This document shows positions 44,848-53,798 of a stretch of 64,000 nucleotides of DNA, one piece after another. The notes beneath the pieces were generated by a model, which made no database searches, was not told where the DNA came from, and saw nothing but the letters and a program-made list of their open reading frames with translations. Each line of letters opens with the position of its first letter. Positions within the stretch are counted from its first letter, which is position 1. The position numbers and the translations under genes were made by a program. The DNA comes from Pseudomonas argentinensis (GTDB lineage: Bacteria; Pseudomonadota; Gammaproteobacteria; Pseudomonadales; Pseudomonadaceae): contig NZ_CP056087.1 of NCBI RefSeq assembly GCF_001839655.2, positions 682,001-746,000 of the forward strand, read 5' to 3'.

Positions 44848-46377
44848 ATGACCCTCGCTTCATTCAAATCCGCTCTGCCCCGCGATGCCCTGGCATCCAT
44901 CGTGGTCTTTCTCGTCGCCCTGCCGCTGTGCATGGGCATTGCCATCGCCTCCGGCATGCCGCCGGCCAAGGGCCTGATCACCGGCATCATCGGTGGTCTG
45001 GTGGTCGGCTGGCTGGCCGGCTCGCCCCTGCAGGTCAGCGGCCCGGCGGCCGGCCTGGCCGTGTTGGTGTTCGAACTGGTGCGCACCCACGGCATCGCCA
45101 TGCTCGGGCCGATCCTGCTGCTCGCCGGCCTGCTGCAGCTGGTTGCCGGGCGCCTGCGCCTGGGTTGCTGGTTTCGCGTCACCGCACCGGCGGTGGTGTA
45201 CGGCATGCTCGCCGGTATCGGCATTCTCATCGTGCTTTCGCAGTTCCACGTGATGTTCGACGTCAAGCCCCAGGCCTCCGGCCTGGACAATCTGCTGGCA
45301 TTCCCCGCCACCCTGCGTCAGGCCATCCCCGGCCTCGGCGGCGGCAGTGCCCTGGCGGCGGCGTTGCTGGGTTTCGGCACCATCAGCTGCATGTTCCTGT
45401 GGGACAAGCTGCGCCCCCAGAGCCTGCGCTTTCTGCCTGGCGCGCTGATCGGCGTGACGCTGATGACCGGCATCAGCCTGTGGCTGGGCCTGGGTGTGGC
45501 GCGGGTCGAGGTGCCGGCAAACCTGAGCGATGCCATCGACTGGATACAGCCGGCCGACCTGTTCAACCTGGCCAACCCGCAGATCATCCTGGCCGCGGTG
45601 GTGGTGGCCTTTATCGCCAGCGCGGAAACCCTGTTGTCGGCCGCGGCGGTGGATCGCATGCACAACGGCCCGCGTTCCAACCTGGACCGTGAGCTGTCCG
45701 CCCAGGGCATCGGCAACATGCTTTGCGGCGTACTAGGCGCGCTGCCGATGACCGGGGTGATAGTGCGCAGCTCGGCCAACGTCCAGGCCGGCGCCCGCAC
45801 CCGCCTGTCGACCATCTTCCACGGTGCCTGGCTGCTGGCCTTCGTCATGCTGCTGCCGACAGTGCTGCAGAGCATTCCGGTCGCCTGCCTGGGCGGCGTA
45901 CTGGTCTACACCGGCTTCAAGCTGGTCGACATCAAGGCCATTCGCAGTTTGGGCCGCTATGGCCGCGCCCCGGTATTCATCTATGCGGCCACCGCCCTGG
46001 GCATCGTCGCCGTCGACCTGCTGACCGGCGTGCTGATCGGTTTCGCTCTGACCCTGGTCAAGCTGGCCGGCAAGGCCTCGCGCCTGAAGGTCAGCCTCAG
46101 CGAGATCGGCCCCGGCGAAGCGGAGCTGCGCCTGACCGGCTCGGCCACCTTCCTCAAGGTGCCCCACCTGGCCAGCGTGCTGGAGGGCATTGCGCCGACC
46201 ACCCGCCTGCACGTGCCCCTCGACAACCTCAGCTACGTCGACCATGCCTGCATGGAACTGCTCGACGACTGGGGCCGCGCCGCCGAGCAGCAGGGTGGAG
46301 CGCTGTTGATCGAACGCCACGGCCTGACCCGCCGCCTCGAGGGCCGTGCGCTGAGCATGCGCCGCGCAGCGGCCTGA
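44848..46377 (+). CDS. SulP-family anion transporter (probable bicarbonate or sulfate) with STAS domain
   Basis: 509 aa, 10-14 transmembrane helices plus a C-terminal STAS domain (~415-505: ELRLTGSATFLKVPHLASVL; PLDNLSYVDHACMELLDDWG). SulP signatures include PLCMGIAIASGMPPAKGLIT, SGPAAGLAVLVFELV and GAWLLAFVMLLPTVLQSIP. Pairing with a carbonic anhydrase suggests bicarbonate rather than sulfate as cargo, as proposed for such pairs; sequence alone does not decide. A good AGGAG precedes the ATG. Confidence 0.9.
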   Translation: MTLASFKSALPRDALASIVVFLVALPLCMGIAIASGMPPAKGLITGIIGGLVVGWLAGSPLQVSGPAAGLAVLVFELVRTHGIAMLGPILLLAGLLQLVAGRLRLGCWFRVTAPAVVYGMLAGIGILIVLSQFHVMFDVKPQASGLDNLLAFPATLRQAIPGLGGGSALAAALLGFGTISCMFLWDKLRPQSLRFLPGALIGVTLMTGISLWLGLGVARVEVPANLSDAIDWIQPADLFNLANPQIILAAVVVAFIASAETLLSAAAVDRMHNGPRSNLDRELSAQGIGNMLCGVLGALPMTGVIVRSSANVQAGARTRLSTIFHGAWLLAFVMLLPTVLQSIPVACLGGVLVYTGFKLVDIKAIRSLGRYGRAPVFIYAATALGIVAVDLLTGVLIGFALTLVKLAGKASRLKVSLSEIGPGEAELRLTGSATFLKVPHLASVLEGIAPTTRLHVPLDNLSYVDHACMELLDDWGRAAEQQGGALLIERHGLTRRLEGRALSMRRAAA

Positions 46378-46383
46378 GGCAGG

Positions 46384-46419
46384 CCTGCGGCGGCTGTCGG
46401 CGTGACAGCCCGCCGCAGG
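46384..46419. terminator. Long hairpin after SulP
   Basis: CCTGCGGCGGCTGTC (46384-46398) pairs with GACAGCCCGCCGCAGG (46404-46419) with one bulged base. It is very stable but not followed by a U-run. Confidence 0.6.
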
Positions 46420-46575
46420 CGTTAACGGCCCACCTGACGCTGCGTATCTGGTACCTTTTCCCGCTGCGCATCGCCAGATGGCCGATTCCTGTGCCGCCCA
46501 GGCGCACCTCTCCCGCCAGGTCGGGGAATCGGGTCATACGGGGCGATACCCTTCACCCTGACCAGCGTGGCCGCC

Positions 46576-47205
46576 ATGACTCGCAAGCACCTCATCGTAT
46601 TCGTCCTTATCGCCGCCGTGGCCCTGGTGCTCGGCCTGATCGTCAACCAGGCCCTGCGCGGCAAGTCCAACGACGCCGCGGCGCTGCTCGACGCCGGCAT
46701 CGTCATGCTGCCCCAGCAGCGCCAGGTTCCCGCCCTGGATTTCCTCGACCAGGACGGCCAGACCTTTTCCACCGGCCAGCTCAAGAATCAATGGAGCCTG
46801 CTGTTCTTCGGCTATACCTTCTGCCCGGACATCTGCCCGGCGACCCTGGCGCAGCTGCGCCAACTGCGTACGCAGATCCCGGAAGACGCGTGGAACAACC
46901 TGCGCATCGTGCTGGTGAGCGTCGACCCGGCCCGTGACACGCCGGAGCAGATGAAGAAGTACCTGGGTTACTTCAATGCCGGCTTCATGGGCCTGAGCGG
47001 CGAGCCGGACACCATCCAGAAACTCTCCAGCGCGGTGAGCATTCCCTATATTCCGGCCGATACCAGCAAGGAAAACTACACCGTCGACCACAGCGGCAAC
47101 CTCGCCGTCATCGGCCCGGACGGCACCCAGCGCGGCTTCATCCGTGCGCCCATCGATATCGACAAGCTGGCTGCGCAGCTGCCGGGGCTGGTCGGCAGCG
47201 AATAA
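46576..47205 (+). CDS. SCO1/SenC-family copper chaperone
   Basis: 209 aa. An N-terminal hydrophobic helix (KHLIVFVLIAAVALVLGLIV) anchors it in the inner membrane facing the periplasm. The thioredoxin-like domain has the copper-binding CPDIC (Cys83, Cys87 in FFGYTFCPDICPATLAQL) and the conserved His172 in NYTVDHSGNLAV. SCO proteins deliver copper or keep cysteines reduced for the CuA site of cytochrome oxidase. No cox gene is in the window. The start is uncertain: the frame opens with GTG 46567 four codons in front and ATG at 46576; neither has a strong ribosome site. Confidence 0.88.
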   Translation: MTRKHLIVFVLIAAVALVLGLIVNQALRGKSNDAAALLDAGIVMLPQQRQVPALDFLDQDGQTFSTGQLKNQWSLLFFGYTFCPDICPATLAQLRQLRTQIPEDAWNNLRIVLVSVDPARDTPEQMKKYLGYFNAGFMGLSGEPDTIQKLSSAVSIPYIPADTSKENYTVDHSGNLAVIGPDGTQRGFIRAPIDIDKLAAQLPGLVGSE

Positions 47206-47348
47206 GCAATGGGGCCATCGGGTCCCATTTCCAGGAACGTCTCTAGCGCTCTGGTCGATTTGCTCCTTGGGTATCGTATCGCTTGGCGCCCGGCTACCTA
47301 TTCGGGATGTGGCTTATGCTATGGGCTCGAGCAAGCGAGGGCCTGACG

Positions 47349-47780
47349 ATGAACAAGGATATCGGCGAGATCAACGGTGCCTGCCACTGCGGCGGGGTGC
47401 GCTTTCACGTGACGCTCAGCGAGGGCCTGCACAGCGCACGGCGCTGCAACTGCTCTTATTGCCGGATGCGCGGTGCCGTGGCGGTTTCGGCCGAGCTGGC
47501 CGACTTTCGTATTCTGCAGGGTGCAGAGCTGCTGACGACCTATCGCTTCAATACCAGAAGCGCCGAGCACTTCTTCTGCTCGCGCTGTGGCATCTACACC
47601 CATCATCAACGCCGCTCCAATCCCCGGCAGTACGGCGTCAACGTGGCCTGCCTGGAGGGCATCAGCCCGTTCGACTTCGACGAAGTGCCGGTCAGCGATG
47701 GCATCGCCCATCCCAAGGACGACCCCAGCGGCGCCGGGTCGCGGCAGGCCGGGATGCTGCGCTTTATTCCCGCCGACTGA
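47349..47780 (+). CDS. GFA/CENP-V domain protein
   Basis: 143 aa. Zinc-binding cysteines in the GFA (glutathione-dependent formaldehyde-activating) order: CHCGGVRF (~12-19), CNCSYCRMRGAV (~36-47) and FCSRCGIYTHH (~78-88). The family binds two zincs; some members handle S-hydroxymethyl-glutathione, but most have unknown substrates. ATG 47349 (MNKDIGEING) is chosen by homology; the frame extends back to 47283. The stop is immediately followed by the left end of the 140-bp repeat at 47781. Confidence 0.85.
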   Translation: MNKDIGEINGACHCGGVRFHVTLSEGLHSARRCNCSYCRMRGAVAVSAELADFRILQGAELLTTYRFNTRSAEHFFCSRCGIYTHHQRRSNPRQYGVNVACLEGISPFDFDEVPVSDGIAHPKDDPSGAGSRQAGMLRFIPAD

Positions 47781-47920
47781 GAACCTGTCCACGATCTGCT
47801 ACGCGTCGGCCCTACTGCGTTAAAAACAGGCTCGGAATGCTCATTTACAGCTCGTAAACTCCGCTTCCTCGCCTGTTTTCGCCTTGTATGGCTCTAGCTC
47901 GCGAGATCGTGAACAGGCTC
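47781..47920. repeat. 140-bp MITE-like element with 17-bp terminal inverted repeats
   Basis: The left end GAACCTGTCCACGATCT (47781-47797) matches the reverse complement of the right end AGATCGTGAACAGGCTC (47904-47920) at 15 of 17 positions. Inside, AAAACAGGCTCGGA and the TCCGCTTCCTCGCCTGTTTT segment form a second inverted pair. Elements like this recur between Pseudomonas genes. It starts at the base after the GFA stop codon. Confidence 0.8.
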
Positions 47921-47947
47921 TGAGAAACCAGGGCTGCAGAAATGAAA

Positions 47948-47977
47948 ATGCCGCGTGGCCCGGAGGCGACGCGGCAT
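47948..47977. terminator. Hairpin terminator of metNIQ
   Basis: ATGCCGCGT (47948-47956) pairs with ACGCGGCAT (47969-47977). On the minus strand, after metQ, it is followed by TTTTCATTTC, a fair U-run. Confidence 0.8.
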
Positions 47978-48003
47978 TGGTTGCAGCGGTTGCGTAGCGG
48001 CGA

Positions 48004-48780
48004 TCAGAACGCCGGAAGCACCGCGCCCTGGTATTTTTCCAGGATGAAGGCTTTCACCTCATCGCTGTGCAGGGCCTTGACCAGCTTCTGCACGGCCGGG
48101 CTGTCCTGGTTATCTTCGCGGGTCACCAGGATGTTCACGTACGGCGAGTCGCTGCCTTCAATGGCCAGGGCGTCCTCGGTCGGGTTCAGCTTGGCTTCCA
48201 GGGCGTAGTTGGTGTTGATCAGTGCCAGGTCCACCTGGGTCAGCACGCGCGGCAGGGTCGCCGCTTCCAGTTCACGCACCTTGATGCCCTTCGGGTTCTC
48301 GGCGATGTCCTTCGGGGTGGAGAGGATGTTGCTCGGATCCTTCAGGGTGATCACGCCAGCCTTCTGCAGCAGCAGCAGGGCGCGGCCGCCGTTGGTGGCG
48401 TCGTTGGGGATTACCACGTTGGCGCCTTGCGGCAGCTCTTTGAGGTCCTTGATCTTGCTGGAGTAGGCGCCGAACGGCTCGACGTGCACGCCACCGACGC
48501 TGACCAGGCTGGTGCCACGGCTCTTGTTGAACTCGTCCAGGTACGGCTGGTGCTGGAAGAAGTTGGCGTCCAGGCGCTTCTCGGCGACCTGTACGTTGGG
48601 CTGCACGTAGTCGGTGAAGACCTTGACGTCCAGTTCCACGCCTTCCTTGGCCAGGGCCGGTTTGACGAAATTCAGGATCTCGGCGTGCGGCACGGCGGAG
48701 GCGGCGACGCGCAGGGCTTCGGCCTGGGCGGCGCTGGAGAAGGCTGCGACGACAGCCAGGGCAGTGAGCAGTTTTTTCAT
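48004..48780 (-). CDS. metQ: Methionine ABC transporter, periplasmic binding protein
   Basis: 258 aa, NlpA/MetQ family. The N-terminal signal (MKKLLTALAVVAAFSSAAQA) has no lipobox cysteine, so this MetQ is a soluble periplasmic protein rather than a lipoprotein. Family blocks: VAASAVPHAEILNFVKPALA, NFFQHQPYLDEFNKSRGT, NDATNGGRALLLLQKAGVI and LINTNYALEAKLNP. It binds D- or L-methionine for MetNI. It is last in metNIQ, 60 bases after metI, and followed by a terminator. Confidence 0.94.
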   Translation of the reverse strand: MKKLLTALAVVAAFSSAAQAEALRVAASAVPHAEILNFVKPALAKEGVELDVKVFTDYVQPNVQVAEKRLDANFFQHQPYLDEFNKSRGTSLVSVGGVHVEPFGAYSSKIKDLKELPQGANVVIPNDATNGGRALLLLQKAGVITLKDPSNILSTPKDIAENPKGIKVRELEAATLPRVLTQVDLALINTNYALEAKLNPTEDALAIEGSDSPYVNILVTREDNQDSPAVQKLVKALHSDEVKAFILEKYQGAVLPAF

Positions 48781-48840
48781 CGTTGACTCCTTGAAGTGAG
48801 ATGGCGTGGCGGCACGCTGCCGCTGGCCCTTCCAGCTGTT

Positions 48841-49506
48841 TTATTTACGGGAAAAATGCACCACCAGGCGGTCGCCGATGGTTTGCAAGATCTGTACGAG
48901 CACCACCAGCAGGGCGACGGTCACGAACATCACGTCCGGCTGGTAACGCTGGTAGCCGTAACGCACCGCCAGGTCGCCCAGGCCGCCGCCGCCGATCAGG
49001 CCGCTCATCGCGGTGTAGGACACCAGGGTGATGGCGGTCACGGTGATGGCCGCGAGGATGCCCGGCAGGGCTTCGGGCAGCAGGGCGTTGAAGATGATCT
49101 GCCGGGTGCTGGCGCCCATCGCCTGGGTCGCCTCGATGATGCCGCGATCGACCTCGCGCAGGGCGGTTTCCACCAGGCGCGCGAAGAACGGCGTGGCGCC
49201 GACCACCAGTGGCGGAATGGCCCCGGCGACGCCCAGGGAGGTGCCGGTGATCACCACCGTGACCGGGATCAGCAGGATCAGCAGGATCACGAACGGTACC
49301 GAACGCAGCACGTTCACCACCAGGGAGATCACCGCGTACAGGCCCTTCTGTTCGAACATCTGCCGTGGGCCGGTAAGGAACAGCAGCACGCCCAGGGGCA
49401 GGCCGAACAGCACGGTGAACAGCATCGAGCCGCCGAGCATGTTCAGGGTATCGAGACTGGCCTGCCAGATTTCCAGCCAGTCGACGTTGGGAAGCAAGGT
49501 TTCCAT
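48841..49506 (-). CDS. metI: Methionine ABC transporter permease
   Basis: 221 aa, five transmembrane helices. The permease loop ATQAMGASTRQIIFNALLPE (EAA motif) is conserved, as are LRSVPFVILLILLIPVTVVI and the late LIGGGGLGDLAVRYGYQR segment of MetI. Its start overlaps the metN stop as TGATG. It forms the inner-membrane channel with the MetN ATPase. Confidence 0.94.
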   Translation of the reverse strand: METLLPNVDWLEIWQASLDTLNMLGGSMLFTVLFGLPLGVLLFLTGPRQMFEQKGLYAVISLVVNVLRSVPFVILLILLIPVTVVITGTSLGVAGAIPPLVVGATPFFARLVETALREVDRGIIEATQAMGASTRQIIFNALLPEALPGILAAITVTAITLVSYTAMSGLIGGGGLGDLAVRYGYQRYQPDVMFVTVALLVVLVQILQTIGDRLVVHFSRK

Positions 49507-50510
49507 CAGCGCAGGACCTCCAGGTGCACGTCAGCCGCTTCGAAGCGGGCCAGGGCGGCGTCGATGTCGCCGCCGGTCAGCGCCAGGGTCAGCTGGCCGT
49601 AGGGCGTGTCCTTGATACGGTCGATACGCCCGGCAAGGATGCTGTAGTCGATGCCGGTTTCCCGGGCCACCTGGCCGAGAACCGGCGAATAGGTGGACTC
49701 GCCGATGAAGGTCAGGCGCAGGATGCGCCCCTGCACGTGGGCGAAGTCATCGCGCTGGTCGTTCTCGTCGACATGCTCGGCTTCCTGCACAAAACGCCTG
49801 GTGGTGGCGTGCTGCGGGTGCAGGAATACCTCGGCCACCGGGCCCTGTTCGACGATCACCCCGGCATCCATGACCGCCACGCGGTCGCAGACCCGGCGGA
49901 TCACGTCCATCTCATGGGTGATCAGCACGATGGTCAGGCCCAGCTCGCGGTTGATCTCGGCCAGCAGTTGCAGCACCGAGGCGGTGGTCTGCGGGTCGAG
50001 GGCGCTGGTGGCTTCGTCGCAGAGCAGAATCTTCGGCCGGGTGGCCAGGGCGCGGGCGATGCCGACGCGCTGCTTCTGGCCGCCGGAGAGCTGCGCCGGG
50101 TACTTGCTGGCGTGCTCCTTGAGGCCGACGCGCTCGAGCAGCGCGGCAACGCGCTGGTCGATTTCCCGGGCCGGCACGCCGGCCAGCTTCAGCGGCATGC
50201 CGACGTTGGCGGCCACGGTCTTGGAGGACAGCAGGTTGAAGTGCTGGAAGATCATGCCCACCTGCTGGCGGAACTTGCGCAGGCCGTCGGCGCCCAGGGC
50301 GGTGACGTCCACGCCGTCGATGTCGATGCGCCCGCCGGAGGGCTCCTCGAGGCGGTTGATCAGGCGCAGCAGGGTGCTCTTGCCGGCACCGGAATGACCG
50401 ATGATGCCGAACACTTCGCCGCGTTCGATATGCAGGTCGCAGGGTTGCAGGGCGGGGATATCGCGGCCACTGACGCGGTACGCCTTGTGAACCTGATGAA
50501 AGTCGATCAC
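49506..50510 (-). CDS. metN: Methionine ABC transporter ATPase
   Basis: 334 aa. Walker [10 protein letters not shown], signature [15 protein letters not shown], Walker [17 protein letters not shown] and switch-His [12 protein letters not shown] are intact. The C-terminal ACT-like NIL domain (~250-334, from [20 protein letters not shown] on) binds methionine and inhibits transport in E. coli MetN, which allows feedback control. The start codon is GTG (GTG ATC GAC) with AAGG upstream. First gene of metNIQ. I see no S-box or other riboswitch in the 146 bases upstream. Confidence 0.94.
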   Translation of the reverse strand: MIDFHQVHKAYRVSGRDIPALQPCDLHIERGEVFGIIGHSGAGKSTLLRLINRLEEPSGGRIDIDGVDVTALGADGLRKFRQQVGMIFQHFNLLSSKTVAANVGMPLKLAGVPAREIDQRVAALLERVGLKEHASKYPAQLSGGQKQRVGIARALATRPKILLCDEATSALDPQTTASVLQLLAEINRELGLTIVLITHEMDVIRRVCDRVAVMDAGVIVEQGPVAEVFLHPQHATTRRFVQEAEHVDENDQRDDFAHVQGRILRLTFIGESTYSPVLGQVARETGIDYSILAGRIDRIKDTPYGQLTLALTGGDIDAALARFEAADVHLEVLR

Positions 50511-50656
50511 GCGTTAAACCTTTTGGGTTCTTCGTTGTGCCGGGTAGGCATAAGCATAAAGGGGGGCCAGTTTACCCGGCGCTGCTTAGGCCTCAAAAAT
50601 CTTTGTAGGCCTATGTTTATATCTAAAAAGCTGGTTTTCAGCCTGGCTCGGGGGCT

Positions 50657-51478
50657 TTATTGGCCCCGGGCACGCAAGACCATATGCGGCACCTGAACCG
50701 GTTTGACGGCATGACTGAGCGCAAGTTTGAACCTTGGGTCGAGCTTCATCACTCGCGCTTCGAGCAGGGCCGTCACGCGGCGCAGGTCCTCGGCGCTGCG
50801 CACCTGGATATGCACGCTGCGGTCGAAGGCCACCACATCCGCGGCCACGGCATCCAGGCGCTCGAACAGCGCCGCCTCGTCACGGCTGTCGAGCATCGCC
50901 AGGCTGATTTCGCTGCGCTTGGCTGCAGGGTCGATCAGTTGTGCCGGCATTGGCGCCGGCGCGCCGACGGCCGCACGGCTGGCGGCGGCTTGGGCTTCGG
51001 TGGCCTGGCGCAGCAGGCGCAGTTGCTCCTGGCGCGCTGCCTGGGCCTGCTCACCAGCCTGGCGGGCCTGCTCGACGGCGCTCAGCTCGGCTTGGCGGGC
51101 CTTGCCGATGGCGCCATCCAGGCCGGTGGTCAGGGCTGGCGCCTTGGGCATCAGGGTGCGCGCGTGGGCCAGGGATTTGGCGGCCTGATCCAGGTCGCCG
51201 GCTTCCAGGGCCTTCTGGCCTGCCTGCAGGTAGGCTTCGGAGAGCTGGCGCTGGGCCTGCAGCAGGACAGCGGGCTCGCCGTCCGCCTGCAGAACCTGAA
51301 GCTGGGCTTCAGCCTCGGCCAGCTGGCCGGCGGCCAGGTGCGCGTCGAACAGCTCCTGGGCGGCCGGCGCCACTGCGACGACAGCTGGCGCTGGCTCGGC
51401 TGCCTGCTGGCTCTGGCAGCCAACGATCAGCAGGGCCAACGCGGCCAGGGCAGCGCAGCGTAAAGGGAACGATGTCAT
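50657..51478 (-). CDS. Lipoprotein with helical repeats (PA5502-like), unknown function
   Basis: 273 aa. The lipobox LIVGC puts the lipidated cysteine at residue 21. The next ~140 residues are Ala-, Gln- and Leu-rich helices resembling TPR pairs (AGQLAEAEAQLQVLQADGEP; EAYLQAGQKALEAGDLDQAA), then a coiled-coil (ARQAGEQAQAARQEQLRLLR). A conserved-looking C-terminal part ends SHAVKPVQVPHMVLRARGQ. Start at 51478 (MTSFPLRC) is chosen for the signal peptide; the frame opens at 51553. It lies between metN and znuB on the same strand; I recall an equivalent gene at this place in PAO1. Role unknown. Confidence 0.78.
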   Translation of the reverse strand: MTSFPLRCAALAALALLIVGCQSQQAAEPAPAVVAVAPAAQELFDAHLAAGQLAEAEAQLQVLQADGEPAVLLQAQRQLSEAYLQAGQKALEAGDLDQAAKSLAHARTLMPKAPALTTGLDGAIGKARQAELSAVEQARQAGEQAQAARQEQLRLLRQATEAQAAASRAAVGAPAPMPAQLIDPAAKRSEISLAMLDSRDEAALFERLDAVAADVVAFDRSVHIQVRSAEDLRRVTALLEARVMKLDPRFKLALSHAVKPVQVPHMVLRARGQ

Positions 51479-51563
51479 GACTGCGGGTCTCGGTTTGTGC
51501 AAAAAATACGCAATTCTACACGGCGGTCGGCGGGCCACCAAATGTGCCATCACGGTGGGTGGT

Positions 51564-52352
51564 TCAGGCCCTGCGGCGCGGCAGCAGAAAGCTCAGCAGG
51601 AACAGGCTGGCCGCGGCAACGACTATCGACGGGCCGGCCGGCGTGTCCTTGAACCAGGACAGGCTCAGGCCGCAACACACCGCCACGATGCCCAGCAGGC
51701 TGGCGCCAAAGGCCATCTGCTCGGGCGTGCGGGCATGGCGCTGGGCAGCGGCCGCGGGGATGATCAGCAGCGAGGTGATCAGCAGCACGCCGACGATCTT
51801 CATGGCCACGGCGATGACAATGGCGATCAGCAGCATCAGGCCCAGGCGGATCGCCGCCACCGGCAGGCCTTCGACCCGGGCCAGCTCCTCGTGCACGGTG
51901 ATCGCCAGCAGCGGGCGCCACATCAGCACCAGCAGCACCAGCACCAGGGCGCTGCCGGCGAGGATCCAGGCGAGATCCGTGGGGCTCACCGCCAGCAGGT
52001 CGCCGAACAGGTAGCCCATCAGGTCGATGCGCACATCGCGCATGAAACTCAGCACCACCAGGCCCAGGGACAGGGTGCTGTGGGCGAGGATGCCGAGCAG
52101 GGTGTCGCTGGCCAGGGGCTGGCGGGTCTGCAGGGTGACCAGCAGGACTGCCAGCAGCACGCAGCCGACGGTCACCGCGAAGGTCGGGTTGACGTCCAGC
52201 ATCAGGCCCAGCGCCACGCCCAGCAGGGCGGCGTGGGACAGGGTGTCGCCGAAGTAGGCCATGCGCCGCCACACCACGAAGGACCCAAGGGGGCCGGCGA
52301 CCAGGGCCAGGGCAAGGCCGGCGAGCAGGGCGTTGAGCAGAAAATCAGCCAT
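51564..52352 (-). CDS. znuB: Zinc ABC transporter permease
   Basis: 262 aa, ABC-3 type permease with about 8 helices: [40 protein letters not shown] (the family's D-S-HA block) and [20 protein letters not shown]. It is the membrane channel for zinc delivered by ZnuA. Start 52352 lies inside the end of znuC (8-base overlap), so translation is coupled; the frame is open back to 52394. It is the last gene of zur-znuCB. Confidence 0.92.
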   Translation of the reverse strand: MADFLLNALLAGLALALVAGPLGSFVVWRRMAYFGDTLSHAALLGVALGLMLDVNPTFAVTVGCVLLAVLLVTLQTRQPLASDTLLGILAHSTLSLGLVVLSFMRDVRIDLMGYLFGDLLAVSPTDLAWILAGSALVLVLLVLMWRPLLAITVHEELARVEGLPVAAIRLGLMLLIAIVIAVAMKIVGVLLITSLLIIPAAAAQRHARTPEQMAFGASLLGIVAVCCGLSLSWFKDTPAGPSIVVAAASLFLLSFLLPRRRA

Positions 52353-53148
52353 GCTTGCAGCCGTCTCCATGTACATGAGGACGAACCGGACCATGGATGG
52401 TCAGGCCCGGTTTGTCGCTGACCACGCTGCCATGCAGGTCGTGTTCGTGGTCATGGTGGTGGTGATAGACGGCCAGGCTCTGGGCGTCGCGGCCGAACAG
52501 CTCGACGAAGGCCGGGTCGAAGCTGACCTGCTCCGGATGGCCCGAGCAGCATACGTGGCGGTTCAGGCAGACCACCTGGTCGGTGGTACTCATTACCAGG
52601 TGCAGGTCGTGGGACACCATCAGCACGCCGCAGCCATGGCGGTCGCGCAGGCGGGTGATCAGCCGGTACAGCTCGGCCTGGCCGGCCACGTCGACGCCTT
52701 GCACCGGCTCGTCGAGCACCAGCAGCTGGGGCTCGCGCAGCAGCGCCCGGGCCAGCAGCACACGCTGCAGCTCGCCGCCGGAAATGCCCTGCAGCGGGCT
52801 GTCGAGCACCTGGCTGGCGCCCACTTCGGCCAGGGCGGCCTGGGCGCGGGGGCGATCCACGCCCGGCACCAGGCGCAGGAAGCGCAGCACGCTGAGCGGC
52901 AGGGTCGGGTCGACATGCAGCTTCTGCGGCATATAGCCGATGCGCAGCTTCGGCTTGCGCCATACGCGGCCGCTGTCCGGGGTGAGCAGGCCGAGCACGG
53001 CGCGCACCAGAGTGGTCTTGCCGGCGCCATTGGGGCCGATCAGGGTAACGATCTCGCCGGGCAGGATGGTCAGCTCGACCTTGTCGAGCACGGTCTGCCC
53101 GGTGAACCCGACGGTCACGCCATCGAGGCGTATCAGCGCGTCGCTCAT
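52345..53148 (-). CDS. znuC: Zinc ABC transporter ATPase
   Basis: 267 aa. Walker [10 protein letters not shown], signature [15 protein letters not shown], Walker [16 protein letters not shown] and switch VSHDLHLVM are present. A histidine-rich tail ([12 protein letters not shown]) at about 228-239 and a further [10 protein letters not shown] at the end are typical of Pseudomonas ZnuC and may bind zinc. The start ATG overlaps the zur stop as ATGA. It energises high-affinity zinc uptake. Confidence 0.93.
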   Translation of the reverse strand: MSDALIRLDGVTVGFTGQTVLDKVELTILPGEIVTLIGPNGAGKTTLVRAVLGLLTPDSGRVWRKPKLRIGYMPQKLHVDPTLPLSVLRFLRLVPGVDRPRAQAALAEVGASQVLDSPLQGISGGELQRVLLARALLREPQLLVLDEPVQGVDVAGQAELYRLITRLRDRHGCGVLMVSHDLHLVMSTTDQVVCLNRHVCCSGHPEQVSFDPAFVELFGRDAQSLAVYHHHHDHEHDLHGSVVSDKPGLTIHGPVRPHVHGDGCKHG

Positions 53149-53645
53149 TGCTTGCCTTGGCAGCCTGCGCACAGGCCGACGACTTCCACGGTCTGGCTTT
53201 CCACCGCGAAGCCGACGCCCCTGGCGCCGCGCACGATGGCGTCACTGATGGTGGTCTGCTCCAGTTCGACGGCGGCATTGCAGCTGCGGCAGATCAGGAA
53301 CTGGCTCTGGTGTGCATGGGCCGGGTGGCTGCAGCCGACGAAGGCGTTGAGCGAGGCGATGCGATGCACCAGGCCGTTTTCCAGCAGGAAGTCCAGGGCG
53401 CGGTAGACCGTGGGCGGCGCGGCACGGCGGCCATCTTCCTCGCTGAGCACGCCGAGAATGTCGTAGGCGCCCAGCGGCTTGTGGCTGGCCCAGACCAACT
53501 CCAGCACGCGCTTGCGCAAGGCGGTCAGGCGCAGACCCTGGCGTACGCAGATGGTCTCGGCCTCGGCCAGCGCCTGGCTGACGCAATGGGAGTGATCATG
53601 GGGGCGCGATGCCAGTGGCGGCACGACGCTGGCGGGTTTGTACAT
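53145..53645 (-). CDS. zur: Zinc uptake regulator Zur (Fur family)
   Basis: 166 aa. Winged-helix DNA-binding part ([40 protein letters not shown]) followed by the metal-binding dimerisation part with histidines in [17 protein letters not shown] and structural cysteine pairs CRSC and CAGC. With zinc bound it represses znu genes. It is first in zur-znuC-znuB and divergent from znuA; two GTTATT(C/G)TATTAC boxes lie in the 153-base gap, giving autoregulation and control of znuA. Confidence 0.94.
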   Translation of the reverse strand: MYKPASVVPPLASRPHDHSHCVSQALAEAETICVRQGLRLTALRKRVLELVWASHKPLGAYDILGVLSEEDGRRAAPPTVYRALDFLLENGLVHRIASLNAFVGCSHPAHAHQSQFLICRSCNAAVELEQTTISDAIVRGARGVGFAVESQTVEVVGLCAGCQGKQ

Positions 53646-53669
53646 GGCGTGGGCCTCGAAACGTAGGAC

Positions 53670-53682
53670 GTTATTCTATTAC
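53670..53682. promoter_or_regulatory. Zur box, zur side
   Basis: GTTATTCTATTAC, 24 bases upstream of the zur start. It resembles the GTTATANTATAAC-type Zur operator of gamma-proteobacteria and recurs with one change at 53755. Confidence 0.75.
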
Positions 53683-53754
53683 GCATTGACCGCCCGGCGC
53701 CACGCATCGGCCCGCCTGCCCGTCAGTGCGCTTCGACGGGAGGTAGAAAGAGAT

Positions 53755-53767
53755 GTTATTGTATTAC
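53755..53767. promoter_or_regulatory. Zur box, znuA side
   Basis: GTTATTGTATTAC, 31 bases upstream of the znuA start, matching the zur-side box at 12 of 13 bases. Each divergent promoter thus has its own operator. Confidence 0.75.
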
Positions 53768-53798
53768 TTCCATTCGCTCGTGATCGATCTTCCCGCCT

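Noticed and set aside
50511..50656. Possible S-box or other methionine riboswitch before metN
   Set aside because: No conserved riboswitch helices or terminator/antiterminator pair seen in the short leader.
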